Positions 17,862 through 26,623 of a DNA stretch of 64,000 bases are shown in pieces. The DNA is taken from assembly GCF_025154015.1 (NCBI RefSeq), contig NZ_JAOAMV010000001.1, positions 558,001 through 622,000 on the forward strand, read 5' to 3'. Source of the stretch: Tsuneonella litorea (GTDB lineage Bacteria > Pseudomonadota > Alphaproteobacteria > Sphingomonadales > Sphingomonadaceae). The notes beneath the pieces were generated by a model. It was not told the origin of the DNA. It saw nothing but the letters and a program-made list of their open reading frames with translations, and did not search any database. Every line of letters begins with the position of its first letter. The first letter of the stretch is position 1. The translations under genes and the position numbers were made by a program.

Positions 17862-18176
17862 CGGGTCTGATTCCAATTCAAGTAAGATTCTTAGATAAGA
17901 TGAAGGAGTCTGTTGGCCCTGTGGATTTCGGGGACAGCGGCGCCCTGCCCGATTTTTCCCGCGCTGACCAGAATTTCAGGGCCCTCGAATCGCGATGAAT
18001 CCGCGTCAACCAAAGCTTGTCCACGCTATCCCCGGCCTGTCGAAAAGCTTGTCGCCATGTCCACAAGCCTCGTCGCGGAATCGGGTCAGCGGGCATGAAA
18101 CGCCCCGGTTCGCTTGTCCCCGGTTCTCTCCCGTGGTTTATGCCGCGCATTCTCCACAGGCACCCGTCAGGAGCCG
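17862..18176. other. Predicted chromosomal replication origin (oriC)
   Basis: This 315-bp gap lies between divergent hemE and ppsR, the exact position of Caulobacter oriC, and the genes to the right follow the Caulobacter order ppsR-maf-aroE-coaE-dnaQ. DnaA-box-like nonamers: TGTGGATTT (17920-17928, reverse strand AAATCCACA), TTGTCCACG (18017-18025), ATGTCCACA (18057-18065) and TTCTCCACA (18150-18158). Five GANTC sites occur at 17869, 17886, 17987, 17997 and 18078. AAAGCTTGTC is repeated at 18012 and 18044, and GCTTGT/ACAAGC (18047-18068) forms an inverted repeat. An AT-richer stretch (17871-17905) could be the unwinding element. No box is a perfect TTATCCACA. Confidence 0.8.
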
Positions 18177-19022
18177 ATGCCCCGCCTTCACCTTCACCTG
18201 CTGTCGGATTCCACCGGCGAGACGCTGGAGATGATCGCCAAGGCCGCGCTCGCGCAGTTCGAGGAAGCGGAAGTCCAGCGGCATTTCTGGCCGATGGTGC
18301 GCAGCCGCCAGCACCTCGACCGGATCGTGCCCGATCTTGCCGCGAACCCGGGGCTGGTGCTGTTCACCCTCGTCAACGACGAGACCCGCGCCCGGCTCGA
18401 GGAGCATTGCCGGCACCTCGGCCTGCCGGCGGTCCCCGTGCTCGACGCGGTGACCGCCGCGCTCGAGAGCCATCTCGGCCAGGAGGCGCACGGACGCCCG
18501 GGCCGCCAGCACGCGATGGACGCCGCCTATTTCGCGCGGGTCGAGGCGATCCAGTACACCATCGCCCACGACGACGGCATCGCGCACGAGGACTGGGAGG
18601 CGGCGGACATCGTGCTTGCGGGCGTGTCGCGCAGCTCGAAGACGCCGACGAGCATCTATCTTGCCAACCGCGGCTACAAGGTGGCCAACATTCCGCTGGT
18701 CGTGGAAAGCCCGCCTCCGCCCGCGCTGTTCTCGCTGCGCCACCCGCTCGTGGTCGGGTTGACGACCTCGCCCGAACGACTGGTCCAGGTTCGCCGCAAC
18801 CGCCTGCTGACGATCGCCGAGGGCCGCGAATCGAGCTACGCGGATGCCGAACGGGTGGCGGAGGAAGTGCGCTTCGCCCGGCGGATGTTCGCCGACAACG
18901 ACTGGCCGGTGATCGACGTCACCCGCCGATCGATCGAGGAAACCGCCGCCGCGGTGATCCGGCTGCTGTCGGAGCGGCGGGCGCGCGGCGCGCCGCCGGT
19001 CGTCGGACCCAAGCCGATATGA
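18177..19022 (+). CDS. ppsR: Pyruvate, water dikinase (PEP synthetase) regulatory protein
   Basis: A 281-residue DUF299 protein, a bifunctional ADP-dependent kinase and phosphate-dependent phosphorylase that switches PEP synthase or pyruvate phosphate dikinase. The nucleotide-binding [11 protein letters not shown] is at 149-159, and the N-terminal [11 protein letters not shown] block is conserved. The ATG at 18177 has GGAG upstream (CAGGAGCCG). It is the right-hand flank of the predicted origin and heads a chain of genes overlapping by 4 bp each. Confidence 0.93.
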   Translation: MPRLHLHLLSDSTGETLEMIAKAALAQFEEAEVQRHFWPMVRSRQHLDRIVPDLAANPGLVLFTLVNDETRARLEEHCRHLGLPAVPVLDAVTAALESHLGQEAHGRPGRQHAMDAAYFARVEAIQYTIAHDDGIAHEDWEAADIVLAGVSRSSKTPTSIYLANRGYKVANIPLVVESPPPPALFSLRHPLVVGLTTSPERLVQVRRNRLLTIAEGRESSYADAERVAEEVRFARRMFADNDWPVIDVTRRSIEETAAAVIRLLSERRARGAPPVVGPKPI

Positions 19023-19600
19023 CGATCGTGCTCGCCTCGAAAAGCGCGTCGCGCGCCGCGATGCTGACGGCGGCGGGTGTCGCGTTCGAGGCGTGCCCCG
19101 TACCCATCGACGAGCGCGCGCTCGAGGCATCGCTGGCCGGTGCCCGGCCGGACCAGGTCGCGCTGGCGCTGGCCGAGGCAAAGGCGCTGGCGGTCTCCGC
19201 GGAAGACCGGCTCGTTCTCGGCAGCGATTCGCTGGTGGTCGTGGGCGACCGCCGGTTCGACAAGCCCGCCAGCCGCGCGGAGGCCGCCGAGCACCTGCGC
19301 GCCTTCTCGGGTCGGGCGATGCAGCTCCACTCGGCCGCCGCGATCGCCCGCGGCGGAACGATTGCATGGCGCCATGCGGCCATCGCGACGCTGCAGGTGC
19401 GTCCGCTCGGCGATGCGTTCATCGAAAGCTACCTCGATGCCGAATGGCCCGCGGTCGCGCAGTGCGTCGGCGTGTTCCGGATCGAGGCGCGCGGCGTCCA
19501 GCTGTTCGAGCGCATCGAGGGCGATCATTTCACCGTGCTCGGAATGCCGCTGCTCGCGGTGCTGGGGGCGCTGCGCGACCTGGGCGAGGTGCCCGCATGA
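19019..19600 (+). CDS. maf: Maf-like nucleotide pyrophosphatase
   Basis: A 193-residue Maf/YhdE family protein, hydrolysing non-canonical or modified nucleoside triphosphates. It opens [14 protein letters not shown], the family's phosphate-binding SxSxxR pattern, and has a conserved [10 protein letters not shown] strand where many members read GADT. The start overlaps the ppsR stop (ATGA) and the stop overlaps the aroE start (ATGA), so translation is coupled. Confidence 0.9.
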   Translation: MTIVLASKSASRAAMLTAAGVAFEACPVPIDERALEASLAGARPDQVALALAEAKALAVSAEDRLVLGSDSLVVVGDRRFDKPASRAEAAEHLRAFSGRAMQLHSAAAIARGGTIAWRHAAIATLQVRPLGDAFIESYLDAEWPAVAQCVGVFRIEARGVQLFERIEGDHFTVLGMPLLAVLGALRDLGEVPA

Positions 19601-20454
19601 GCCGCCCCTACGCCGAAGTGATCGGAGACCCGATCGCGCAATCGAAATCGCCCGCGATACACCGGTTCTGGCTCGGGAAGCTGGGCATCGACGCCGATTA
19701 CCGCGCGTGTCACGTGACGCCCGATGCGCTTGCCGAATACATCGCCGGCCGGCGCGAGGATCCTGACTGGCGCGGCTGCAACGTGACGATGCCGCACAAA
19801 CAGGCGGTCATGCCGCTGCTCGACCGGCTCGAGATCGGCGCCGAACTCGTCGGCGCGGTGAACACGGTGACCCGGCGCCACACCGGCGCGCTGATCGGCA
19901 GCAACACCGACGTCGGCGGCTTTCTGGAGCCATTGGCGGGGGAACTGGGCGATACGCACTATTTCCGCATGGCGCGGGTGCTCGGAACCGGCGGCGCGGC
20001 GCGGGCGGTCGTCGCCGGCCTGGCCGACAACGGGTTCACCATCGTCCTCGCCGGGCGCGATGCGGGCAAGGCGCGCGCGATCCTCGACGCGATCGATCCG
20101 GGCGGCGATCATCACGCCGCCCCGCTTGCGCACTTCGCCGATACCACCGACTTCGCGTTCGATGACCGCGCGGGCTGTCTCGACCTGGTCGTCAACGCGA
20201 GCCCGCTGGGAATGCGCGGGCAGCCGCCGCTGGCATTCGACTGGAGCCACGCACCGCCGGGCGCGATCGCCTACGACATCGTGACCGACCCGCTCGACAC
20301 GCCGTTCCTGCGCGATGCGCGCGCTGCCGGTCACCGCACGGTCGACGGCCTCGCGATGCTGATCGGCCAGGCCGCCCTCGCCTTCGAGCGGTTCTTCGGC
20401 CGCTCGCCCCCGCGCGCATTCGATGCCGATCTTCGCGCGATGCTGCAGGCATGA
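19597..20454 (+). CDS. aroE: Shikimate dehydrogenase
   Basis: A 285-residue NADPH-dependent enzyme reducing 3-dehydroshikimate to shikimate in aromatic amino-acid synthesis. SKSP (16-19) and NVTMPHK (62-68, with the catalytic Lys68) mark the substrate site; NTDVGGF follows, and GTGGAARAV is the nucleotide-binding loop. Its start and stop overlap maf and coaE by 4 bp each. Confidence 0.95.
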   Translation: MSRPYAEVIGDPIAQSKSPAIHRFWLGKLGIDADYRACHVTPDALAEYIAGRREDPDWRGCNVTMPHKQAVMPLLDRLEIGAELVGAVNTVTRRHTGALIGSNTDVGGFLEPLAGELGDTHYFRMARVLGTGGAARAVVAGLADNGFTIVLAGRDAGKARAILDAIDPGGDHHAAPLAHFADTTDFAFDDRAGCLDLVVNASPLGMRGQPPLAFDWSHAPPGAIAYDIVTDPLDTPFLRDARAAGHRTVDGLAMLIGQAALAFERFFGRSPPRAFDADLRAMLQA

Positions 20455-21044
20455 GCCGCCCCTTCATCCTCGGCCTGACCGGATCGATCGGCATGGGCAA
20501 GTCGACCGTGGCCGCGATGTTCGAGGCGGCCGGCGTCCCGGTGTTCGATGCCGACGCGGTGGTGCGCCGGCTGCAGGGGCGCGGCGGCGCGCTGCTTCCC
20601 GCGATCGAGGCCGCCTTTCCCGGCTCGACCGGCCCCGACGGGGTCTTGCGCGAACAGCTCGGCGCCCAGGTCTTTGCCGACCCCCAGGCGCTCGCGCGGC
20701 TCGAGAGCATCGTCCATCCCGCTGTCGCCGCAGAGCGGCAGGCGTTCATGATCGAACACGCAGGCGAGCGGCTGGTGGTGTTCGACATCCCGCTGCTGTT
20801 CGAAAAGGGCGGATGGGAGCAGGTCGACGCCGTGGCGGTCGTTTCCGCTCCGCCCGAAGTCCAGCGCGCGCGCGTCCTTGCCCGGCCTGGCATGACGCCC
20901 GAGAAATTCGCGCATATCCTTTCGCTGCAGGTGCCCGACGCCGAGAAACGCGCAAGGGCCAACCACGTGATCGACACCGGGACGACGCTAAAGAAGACCG
21001 AGGACGCGGTTAAGTCGCTGATCGAGAAGGTTGCCGGGACATGA
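20451..21044 (+). CDS. coaE: Dephospho-CoA kinase
   Basis: A 197-residue kinase for the last step of coenzyme A synthesis. The P-loop GSIGMGKST is at 11-19, DADAVVRRL contacts dephospho-CoA, and the LID region follows VFDIPLLFEKGGWEQVD. The ATG overlaps the aroE stop. The gap to dnaQ is 64 bp. Confidence 0.95.
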   Translation: MSRPFILGLTGSIGMGKSTVAAMFEAAGVPVFDADAVVRRLQGRGGALLPAIEAAFPGSTGPDGVLREQLGAQVFADPQALARLESIVHPAVAAERQAFMIEHAGERLVVFDIPLLFEKGGWEQVDAVAVVSAPPEVQRARVLARPGMTPEKFAHILSLQVPDAEKRARANHVIDTGTTLKKTEDAVKSLIEKVAGT

Positions 21045-21108
21045 CCGGCGGCGGTCCGTCCGCAGCCCCTTGCAAGCCTGCGCCAACGGGTGAATAGATA
21101 GGGTCCTC

Positions 21109-21795
21109 ATGCGTGAAATCGTGTTCGATACGGAAACCACCGGCCTCGACCCGCGAACGGGCGACCGGATGGTCGAGATCGGCTGCATCGAACTGGTCAA
21201 TCGGGTCCCCACGGGTGCGACGTTTCACGCCTATTTCAATCCCGACCGCGACATGCCGGAACAGGCGGAAGCGGTGCACGGGCTGTCCGCCGCGTTCCTG
21301 TCGGACAAGCCGCGTTTTCGCGACACGTGCGACCAACTGCTCGCCTTCATCGCCGATTCCCCGCTGGTCGCCCACAACGCCGGGTTCGACTTCGCCTTCC
21401 TGAATGCCGAACTCGACCTGTGCGGGCTCGAAGCGGTGTGCATGAGTCGGATGGTCGACACGGTCGCCATCGCCAAGCGGCGGCATCCGGGCGCGAAACT
21501 GTCGCTCGATGCCCTGTGCACCCGGTACGGGATCGATCGCAGCCACCGGGTCAAGCACGGCGCGCTGCTCGATGCCGAATTGCTCGCCCAGGTCTACGTC
21601 GAACTCACCGGCGGGCGGCAGATCGGGTTCGCGCTGGCCGCCTCGGGCGGTGACGAGACGATCGTCGAGCCCGCCTTTCAGCCCGCGCGGGACCGGGCCT
21701 TCCGACCGCCGCGCCCGCACGCTCCCACCGCCGCCGAAATCGCGCGTCACGGCGCATTCGTCGGCGGAATCGAGGGAGCCATCTGGTCTGGCTAG
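21109..21795 (+). CDS. dnaQ: DNA polymerase III epsilon subunit (3'-5' proofreading exonuclease)
   Basis: A 228-residue DEDDh exonuclease. ExoI: Asp7 and Glu9 in FDTETTG; ExoII: HNAGFDFAFL; ExoIII: HGALLDAELLAQVY with the catalytic His and Asp. A C-terminal tail rich in Arg, Pro and Ala follows, which probably binds the polymerase alpha subunit. It proofreads the replicative polymerase and lies 3 kb from the predicted origin. Confidence 0.95.
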   Translation: MREIVFDTETTGLDPRTGDRMVEIGCIELVNRVPTGATFHAYFNPDRDMPEQAEAVHGLSAAFLSDKPRFRDTCDQLLAFIADSPLVAHNAGFDFAFLNAELDLCGLEAVCMSRMVDTVAIAKRRHPGAKLSLDALCTRYGIDRSHRVKHGALLDAELLAQVYVELTGGRQIGFALAASGGDETIVEPAFQPARDRAFRPPRPHAPTAAEIARHGAFVGGIEGAIWSG

Positions 21796-21841
21796 CGTTT
21801 GTTCGGTTGAAGGGTCGCACATGACAGGAGAAAGCGTGCCG

Positions 21842-22411
21842 ATGGACATTCGCGTTTCGGGCCACCAGGTCGATACCGGCGCAGCCTTGCAGGAACACGT
21901 CACCGATCGCCTCAATTCAATCGTCGAGAAGTATTTCAGCCGCGCACTGTCCAGCCACGTCACGTTCGGCAAGGCTCCTGCCGGCGCGTTCAGCTGCGAC
22001 ATCGTGACCCACGTGATGCAGGGGCTGATACTCAAGGCGCACGGCGTGGCGCAGGATGCGCACCAGGCGCTCGACCAGGCCGCCGAGAAGATCGACAAGC
22101 AGCTTCGGCGCTACAAGCGGCGGATCAAGGACAGGCACGAACAGGCCGACCACGCCGCGCGCGAAGAAACTGCGGCCTACACGATCTTCGCCGCGCCCGA
22201 TTCCGAAGTCGATGAGGTCGAGGAAAGCGATGCGCCGATGGTGATCGCCGAAACGACGTCGGACATTCCCGAAACGAGCGTGGCCGACGCCGTGATGATG
22301 CTCGACCTGCGCGACACCAACGCGATGCTGTTCAAAAATGCTGGAACGGGTCGGCACAATATGGTCTATCGCCGCCGCGACGGTTCGATCGGCTGGGTCG
22401 AACCGCGCTGA
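21842..22411 (+). CDS. hpf: Ribosome hibernation promoting factor, long form
   Basis: A 189-residue protein. The N-terminal S30AE/YfiA domain (MDIRVSGHQVDTGAALQEHV to about 105) binds the decoding region of the 30S subunit; an acidic linker follows, and the C-terminal domain (about 130-189, LRDTNAMLFKNAGTGRHNMVYRRRDGSIGWVEP) dimerises ribosomes into 100S particles. The ATG at 21842 matches family starts; an upstream GTG (21836) or ATG (21821) is possible because the AGGAG site lies at 21826-21830. It is followed by ptsN, the common pairing near rpoN in other bacteria, though rpoN is not here. Confidence 0.92.
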   Translation: MDIRVSGHQVDTGAALQEHVTDRLNSIVEKYFSRALSSHVTFGKAPAGAFSCDIVTHVMQGLILKAHGVAQDAHQALDQAAEKIDKQLRRYKRRIKDRHEQADHAAREETAAYTIFAAPDSEVDEVEESDAPMVIAETTSDIPETSVADAVMMLDLRDTNAMLFKNAGTGRHNMVYRRRDGSIGWVEPR

Positions 22412-22489
22412 CTTCGTGCCCGCGGTTCTCCTTGCCGGTCGAAGTCCCGCCAGACGAGTTCGGAAACCTGCCGGTCGCCCCCGGCGCCA

Positions 22490-22969
22490 GTGTCGATTGC
22501 CAATGCCATGAATGTCATCTTCAAGCTCCTTCCCGAGGCCGTGTGGATCGATTCCCCGACCGACAAGGGCGGCATCCTTTCGGCGCTCGCGACCCGGTTC
22601 GCGAAAGTCTACGCGCTCGACCGGACCGTCGTGCTCGAAGGTCTGGAAGAGCGCGAGGCGCTCGGCAGCACGGGGTTCGGCCGCGGTGTCGCCCTGCCGC
22701 ACGCGCGGATCGAGGGGCTCAAGCGGCCGGTCGCGGCGCTGCTCAAGCTGGCGCGGCCGGTCGAATTCGGAGCAGCCGACAGGATGCCCGTCGATCTCGC
22801 GATCGGCCTGCTTTCTCCGATCAACGCCGGCGCCACCCACCTCCACGCGCTCGCGGCCCTGTCGCGACTCGTGCGCGACGAGGAGATGCACCGCGCGCTG
22901 ACCGAGGCAGGCGATACCGAGACGCTCTACGCGCTGCTGACCAACGCCTCCGATCGTGACGCCGCCTGA
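22490..22969 (+). CDS. ptsN: Nitrogen PTS EIIA component PtsN
   Basis: A 159-residue phosphocarrier of the nitrogen phosphotransferase system, regulating potassium transport, carbon-nitrogen balance and stress pathways. The phospho-accepting His is in GVALPHARIEGL (His71 from the GTG start). No good ribosome site precedes the GTG at 22490 or the ATG at 22508, so either may be used. The coding end overlaps the next gene by 14 bp. Confidence 0.9.
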   Translation: MSIANAMNVIFKLLPEAVWIDSPTDKGGILSALATRFAKVYALDRTVVLEGLEEREALGSTGFGRGVALPHARIEGLKRPVAALLKLARPVEFGAADRMPVDLAIGLLSPINAGATHLHALAALSRLVRDEEMHRALTEAGDTETLYALLTNASDRDAA

Positions 22970-23441
22970 CGATGCCGCGAGCGGCCGGGCGAGCAGCGGT
23001 GCCGCCCTGCACTACCGCGCGCTCGAGCGCCTCTACGCCGCCGCGCCGGTCAACGCTCTGTTCGTCTCGCGGCTGGAGATCGTCGGCGAGGGGCGCTCGC
23101 GCCTGGTCTTCACCGTCGAGCCGGGCGTCTACCATGCCGCCGGCGCGGCGCACGGGACGATCTACTTCAAGATGCTCGACGATGCCGCCTTCTATGCCGC
23201 CAACACGCTGGTTACCGACCGCTTCCTGCTGACCACGTCGTTCAACCTGCACTTCACCAAGCCGGTCCGGCAGGGCGAGGTCGTGGCCGAGGGGCGCTGG
23301 ATCAGCGGTCGCAAGCGCGTGCTGGTGGCCGAATCGCGGCTGGTCGACGCCGAAGGCGACGAGATCGGCCGCGGTACGGGAACCTTCATGCGGTCGCGGA
23401 TACCGCTGTCGGGCCTGCCCGGTTACGCGGCAGGAAGCTGA
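22956..23441 (+). CDS. PaaI-type hotdog-fold thioesterase
   Basis: A 161-residue protein with a hotdog domain: a short ALHYRALERLYAAAPVN helix, a strand set SRLEIVGEGRSRLVFTVEPG, the central HGTIYFKMLDDAAFYAANTL helix, and FLLTTSFNLHFTKPVRQGEVVAEG. This is the pattern of PaaI/YiiD thioesterases that cleave acyl-CoAs. It starts at a GTG inside the ptsN end. The substrate is unknown. Confidence 0.85.
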   Translation: MTPPDDAASGRASSGAALHYRALERLYAAAPVNALFVSRLEIVGEGRSRLVFTVEPGVYHAAGAAHGTIYFKMLDDAAFYAANTLVTDRFLLTTSFNLHFTKPVRQGEVVAEGRWISGRKRVLVAESRLVDAEGDEIGRGTGTFMRSRIPLSGLPGYAAGS

Positions 23442-23445
23442 TCGG

Positions 23446-23781
23446 ATGGAGGGGCGACTGCCCGCGCACATAGAGGTCGCGGGGATTCGCCGCCTTGCCG
23501 AATCGCTCGGCGGGTTCGCGACGGTCCTCGCGAAAGGCGAGCGCGACGCGGGAACGATCGCGATCGTAATTATCGGTCGCGGTGAACCCGCGGCGCTTTA
23601 CGAACGTATGCCGCAACTCGACGGGAACCGTCGTTTCGTTCTGTCTGTTGAAGAAATATCTGAAAAAAAACAAGAATTCTCCGATATTCTGGCGCGCAGG
23701 ACGGCGCGGGACCCCGATTTGTGGTTAATCGAGGCGGATGTCCCGGATAAGGAACGGTTCGTCGCAGGTTTGCCCGCCTGA
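23446..23781 (+). CDS. DUF1491 family protein
   Basis: A 111-residue protein typical of the alphaproteobacterial DUF1491 family: RLPAHIEVAGIRRLAESLGGFATVLAKGERDAGTIAIVI, then a central YERMPQLDGNRRF and a helical end. It has no signal peptide, and the fold and function are not known to me. It begins 4 bp after the thioesterase stop, so it is probably the end of the hpf-ptsN-thioesterase transcription unit. Confidence 0.85.
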   Translation: MEGRLPAHIEVAGIRRLAESLGGFATVLAKGERDAGTIAIVIIGRGEPAALYERMPQLDGNRRFVLSVEEISEKKQEFSDILARRTARDPDLWLIEADVPDKERFVAGLPA

Positions 23782-23978
23782 TTTGACTTCGCAGCTGCAG
23801 CAATTATCTGGCGCCCACCTTCACGGACGCAGGCGGCATGGGCGACACGGGGTTGCCCAGCCAGCGCGCAGACGGGGGACGGCCGGCAGGCTGCAAAACG
23901 GATCCGCCTACAACCGCAGCTAACGCGGATGGATCCCCACCTGCGACGGGCAGTTCACCGCCTTGACCGACGGGATCA

Positions 23979-24629
23979 ATGCAGTTTCATCGTTCGACCA
24001 TCGCGGCGCTTGCCGCGACAGTGGTCCTTACCCTGTTCACCGCCGACGGATCCGGCGCAAACGCTGAGCCCAGCGAGATCCCCCAGACCGTCGCCACCGC
24101 GTCCGTCCTGACCGACGAGACGGTTCCAGAAATCGCCGCGGTCGAATTCGTTTCCGAGGAAGTCGTCCAGCCGGTCGCCGAGGCCGACGAAGCGATCGAG
24201 GCGCACGGCGCGCGCTCGCTGCGCGAGCTCGTGGCGGAAATCGACACGCCGTCTACGCTTTCGCGCGAGATGGAATGCCTCGCGGGCGCCATCTACTTCG
24301 AATCGCGCGGCGAACCGCTCGAAGGCCAGCTCGCGGTCGGGCAGGTCGTCGTCAATCGCGCCGATTCCCAGGCGTTCCCGTCCGATTACTGCGGCGTCGT
24401 CTTCCAGAAGGCGCAGTTCTCGTTCGTTCGCGGCGGGACGATGCCGCGCATCAATCGCTCCTCGACCGCCTGGAAGCGCGCCAAGGCCATCGCCCGAATC
24501 GCGCACGAGGGGCTGTGGGACAGCAAGGCCGGCGACGCGCTCTATTTCCATGCGAACTACGTGCGGCCCTCGTGGAGCCGGACGAAGATCGCCCGCGCGA
24601 CGATCGACACCCACATCTTCTATCGCTGA
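23979..24629 (+). CDS. SleB-type cell wall hydrolase
   Basis: A 216-residue secreted protein: signal peptide (about 1-29), an acidic linker, then the hydrolase domain of SleB (about 97-216) with the catalytic Glu108 in AIYFESRGEP, LAVGQVVVNR, and FQKAQFSF. Such enzymes are peptidoglycan amidases or lytic transglycosylases. The 197-bp gap before it holds an ATCCGC...GCGGAT inverted repeat near 23900 but no tRNA or clear operator. Confidence 0.9.
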   Translation: MQFHRSTIAALAATVVLTLFTADGSGANAEPSEIPQTVATASVLTDETVPEIAAVEFVSEEVVQPVAEADEAIEAHGARSLRELVAEIDTPSTLSREMECLAGAIYFESRGEPLEGQLAVGQVVVNRADSQAFPSDYCGVVFQKAQFSFVRGGTMPRINRSSTAWKRAKAIARIAHEGLWDSKAGDALYFHANYVRPSWSRTKIARATIDTHIFYR

Positions 24630-24648
24630 TGATTGCGCCGGCGGGCGG

Positions 24649-25422
24649 TCAATCGCTGATCTCGACCCAGACCGGGGCGTGGTCGCTGGCTTTTTCCCGG
24701 CCGCGGTATTCCTTGTCGACGCCCGCGGCGACGAGGCGATCCGCGAGCTCGGGCGAGAGCAGCAGATGGTCGATCCGGAAGCCGTGATCGCGCTGCCACG
24801 CGCCCGCCTGGTAATCCCAGAAGGTCCAGACCCCGCCCCGCGGGTTCAGCGTGCCCAGCGCGTCGGTCCAGCCGTCGCTGAGCAGCCGGGCATAGGCGTC
24901 GCGCGACTGCGGCTGCATCAGCGCGTCGGCGGCCATGGCCGCCGGTGACCAGACGTCCTTGTCCTCGGGGATGACATTGAAGTCACCGACCACCGCGACG
25001 GGCCGTTCGAGCGCCCACAGCTCGGCCATTCGCGCGCGCAGGCGCTCCATCCAGGCGAGCTTGTAGTCGAACTTGGGGCCGGGAACGGGATTGCCGTTGG
25101 GCAGATAGATGCACGCGATCCGCACGCCTTTCACGTCCGCCTCGATATACCGCGCGTGTTCGTCGTCGGGATCGCCCGGCAGCGTGCGCTGCGCCTCGAC
25201 CGGCTCGACCCCGTCGGCCAGGATCGCGACGCCGTTGAAGCCCTTCTGCCCGTGCCAGATCGCCTTGTAGCCGATCTTCTCGAACTCCTCGGCGGGAAAG
25301 CCTTCGTCCTGGCTCTTGATCTCCTGCAGGCAGGCGACAGTCGGCCGGGTTTCCTCGAGCCATTCGAGCAGGCGGGGAAGGCGTGCCTTCACGCCGTTGA
25401 TGTTGAAGGACGCTATTCGCAT
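24649..25422 (-). CDS. xth: Exodeoxyribonuclease III
   Basis: A 257-residue AP endonuclease/3' exonuclease of base-excision repair. It has metal-binding Glu34 in QEIKSQ, the YLPNGNPV block, VVGDFNVIPEDKDVW and the terminal SDHAPVWVEI with the catalytic Asp-His pair. It lies 10 bp downstream of the erpA stop on the same strand. Confidence 0.95.
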   Translation of the reverse strand: MRIASFNINGVKARLPRLLEWLEETRPTVACLQEIKSQDEGFPAEEFEKIGYKAIWHGQKGFNGVAILADGVEPVEAQRTLPGDPDDEHARYIEADVKGVRIACIYLPNGNPVPGPKFDYKLAWMERLRARMAELWALERPVAVVGDFNVIPEDKDVWSPAAMAADALMQPQSRDAYARLLSDGWTDALGTLNPRGGVWTFWDYQAGAWQRDHGFRIDHLLLSPELADRLVAAGVDKEYRGREKASDHAPVWVEISD

Positions 25423-25432
25423 CCCGCCGGTC

Positions 25433-25762
25433 TTAGATGCCGAAGCTGGAACCGCAACCGCAACCGGCCGCTGCCTGCGGATTGTCGACCTTGAAGGCCG
25501 CGCCGCCCAGCGATTCGACGAAATCGACCGTGCTGCCCGCGATGAGGTCGAGGCTGACCGGATCGACCACCAGCTTGACGCGGCCGGTCTCGCTTACGCT
25601 GTCGTCCGCCTCGGGCGCGTCGGCGAGATCGAACTTGTACTGGAAGCCCGAGCAGCCGCCGCCCTCGACCGAAAGGCGCAGGATCGCCGGCTTCGACTGG
25701 CGCGCGGCGATCGCGGCAACGCGCTTCGCGGCATTTTCGGTCAGGATCAACTGTTCGGCCAT
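25433..25762 (-). CDS. erpA: Iron-sulfur cluster insertion protein ErpA-type A carrier
   Basis: A 109-residue A-type carrier that hands [4Fe-4S] or [2Fe-2S] clusters to target proteins. The three cluster Cys are at 37 (GGGCSGFQY), 101 and 103 (GCGCGSSF). It is a different protein from the A-type carrier at the end of the suf operon (54573). It has no neighbour in iron-sulfur assembly here, as is usual for erpA in alphaproteobacteria. Confidence 0.9.
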   Translation of the reverse strand: MAEQLILTENAAKRVAAIAARQSKPAILRLSVEGGGCSGFQYKFDLADAPEADDSVSETGRVKLVVDPVSLDLIAGSTVDFVESLGGAAFKVDNPQAAAGCGCGSSFGI

Positions 25763-25793
25763 GGCGCCGATATGGGGTCTGTCGCCGCCCTGC

Positions 25794-26225
25794 TCAAGCG
25801 GTCTGGATGTAGGCGCGCATCGCCTCGGCTTCCTGCGCCAGGCTGTCGACCTGGGTCTTCACAAGGTCGCCGATCGAAACGAAGCCGCACATCGCCCCGT
25901 TCTGCACCACCGGAAGATGCCGCACCCGGCGCCGGGTCATCAGTTCGAGCGCTTCCTCGACCTTGGCGTTCGGCTCGACGGTGATCGCCGGGGCGGTCAT
26001 CACGTCGCCGACCTTTTTAGCCAGGCTCGCTTCGCCTTCGTGCTCGATGCAGTAGATCACGTCGCGCTCGGAAAAGATTCCGGCGACCTCTCCTTCGCGC
26101 ATGACCGGCAGTGCGCCGATTCGCCGCGTCGCGAGGATCGCCACCGCTTCGCGCATGGTCATGTCGACGTCGCAGGTGATCACGTCGCTGCTTGCGCGGT
26201 TCGCCAGCAATCGGGCGATGTCCAT
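25794..26225 (-). CDS. CBS-pair domain protein
   Basis: A 143-residue protein made of two CBS domains (about 12-65 and 77-130), with PVMREGEVAGIFSERDVIY and LPVVQNGAMCGFVSIGDLVK closing each. Such stand-alone CBS pairs bind adenine nucleotides or NAD and regulate partners. The ATG at 26225 is preceded by a good GGGGAGAG site. The partner cannot be inferred from the surrounding genes. Confidence 0.88.
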   Translation of the reverse strand: MDIARLLANRASSDVITCDVDMTMREAVAILATRRIGALPVMREGEVAGIFSERDVIYCIEHEGEASLAKKVGDVMTAPAITVEPNAKVEEALELMTRRRVRHLPVVQNGAMCGFVSIGDLVKTQVDSLAQEAEAMRAYIQTA

Positions 26226-26335
26226 CGGACTCTCCCCTGTCATGGTTCCAGGAGCGGGCAGGATGCCACGAATCACTCGTGAACGCCAGCTTGCGGCCAT
26301 TGCCAGCGCGCCGCGGCGGGCCCACATGACCCCCC

Positions 26336-26623
26336 ATGACCAGCCCCTCCCCCCTCGACGATCCCGAAAACGCCGCCTTCGCCTGGGCACGCTGGAGGCG
26401 GATGATGCGGCTCATGATCGCGATCACGATCGTCGCGGTCCTCGGGGTGCTCGCCTACGTCCGAATGGAGCTGCCCGAGGTATCGATCCACTTCTACATC
26501 GCGGTGGGCCTCGGGGTCGGCCTGTCGATGCTGCTGATGAGCGCGCTCATGGGGCTCGTCTTCATGTCGAACGGCACCGGGCACGACGATTCGGTCGTCG
26601 ACCCGCTGGCCGATCGCGACTAG
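26336..26623 (+). CDS. Small two-helix membrane protein of unknown function
   Basis: A 95-residue protein with two predicted membrane helices (about 25-44 and 51-76), Arg-rich residues before the first and a short acidic C-tail ([10 protein letters not shown]). Its 3' end overlaps the convergent ferredoxin-like gene by 4 bp. I recognise no named family. Confidence 0.65.
   Translation: MTSPSPLDDPENAAFAWARWRRMMRLMIAITIVAVLGVLAYVRMELPEVSIHFYIAVGLGVGLSMLLMSALMGLVFMSNGTGHDDSVVDPLADRD

Noticed and set aside
19704-19717. GTGTCACGTGACGC inside aroE as a fifth parS site
   Set aside because: Only the CACGTG centre matches; the required GTTYCACGTGRAAC core is broken on both sides. Other CACGTG occurrences in the window are likewise incomplete.
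23782-23978. RNA gene or riboswitch before the SleB-type hydrolase
   Set aside because: Only a short inverted repeat is visible; no conserved riboswitch core or terminator.
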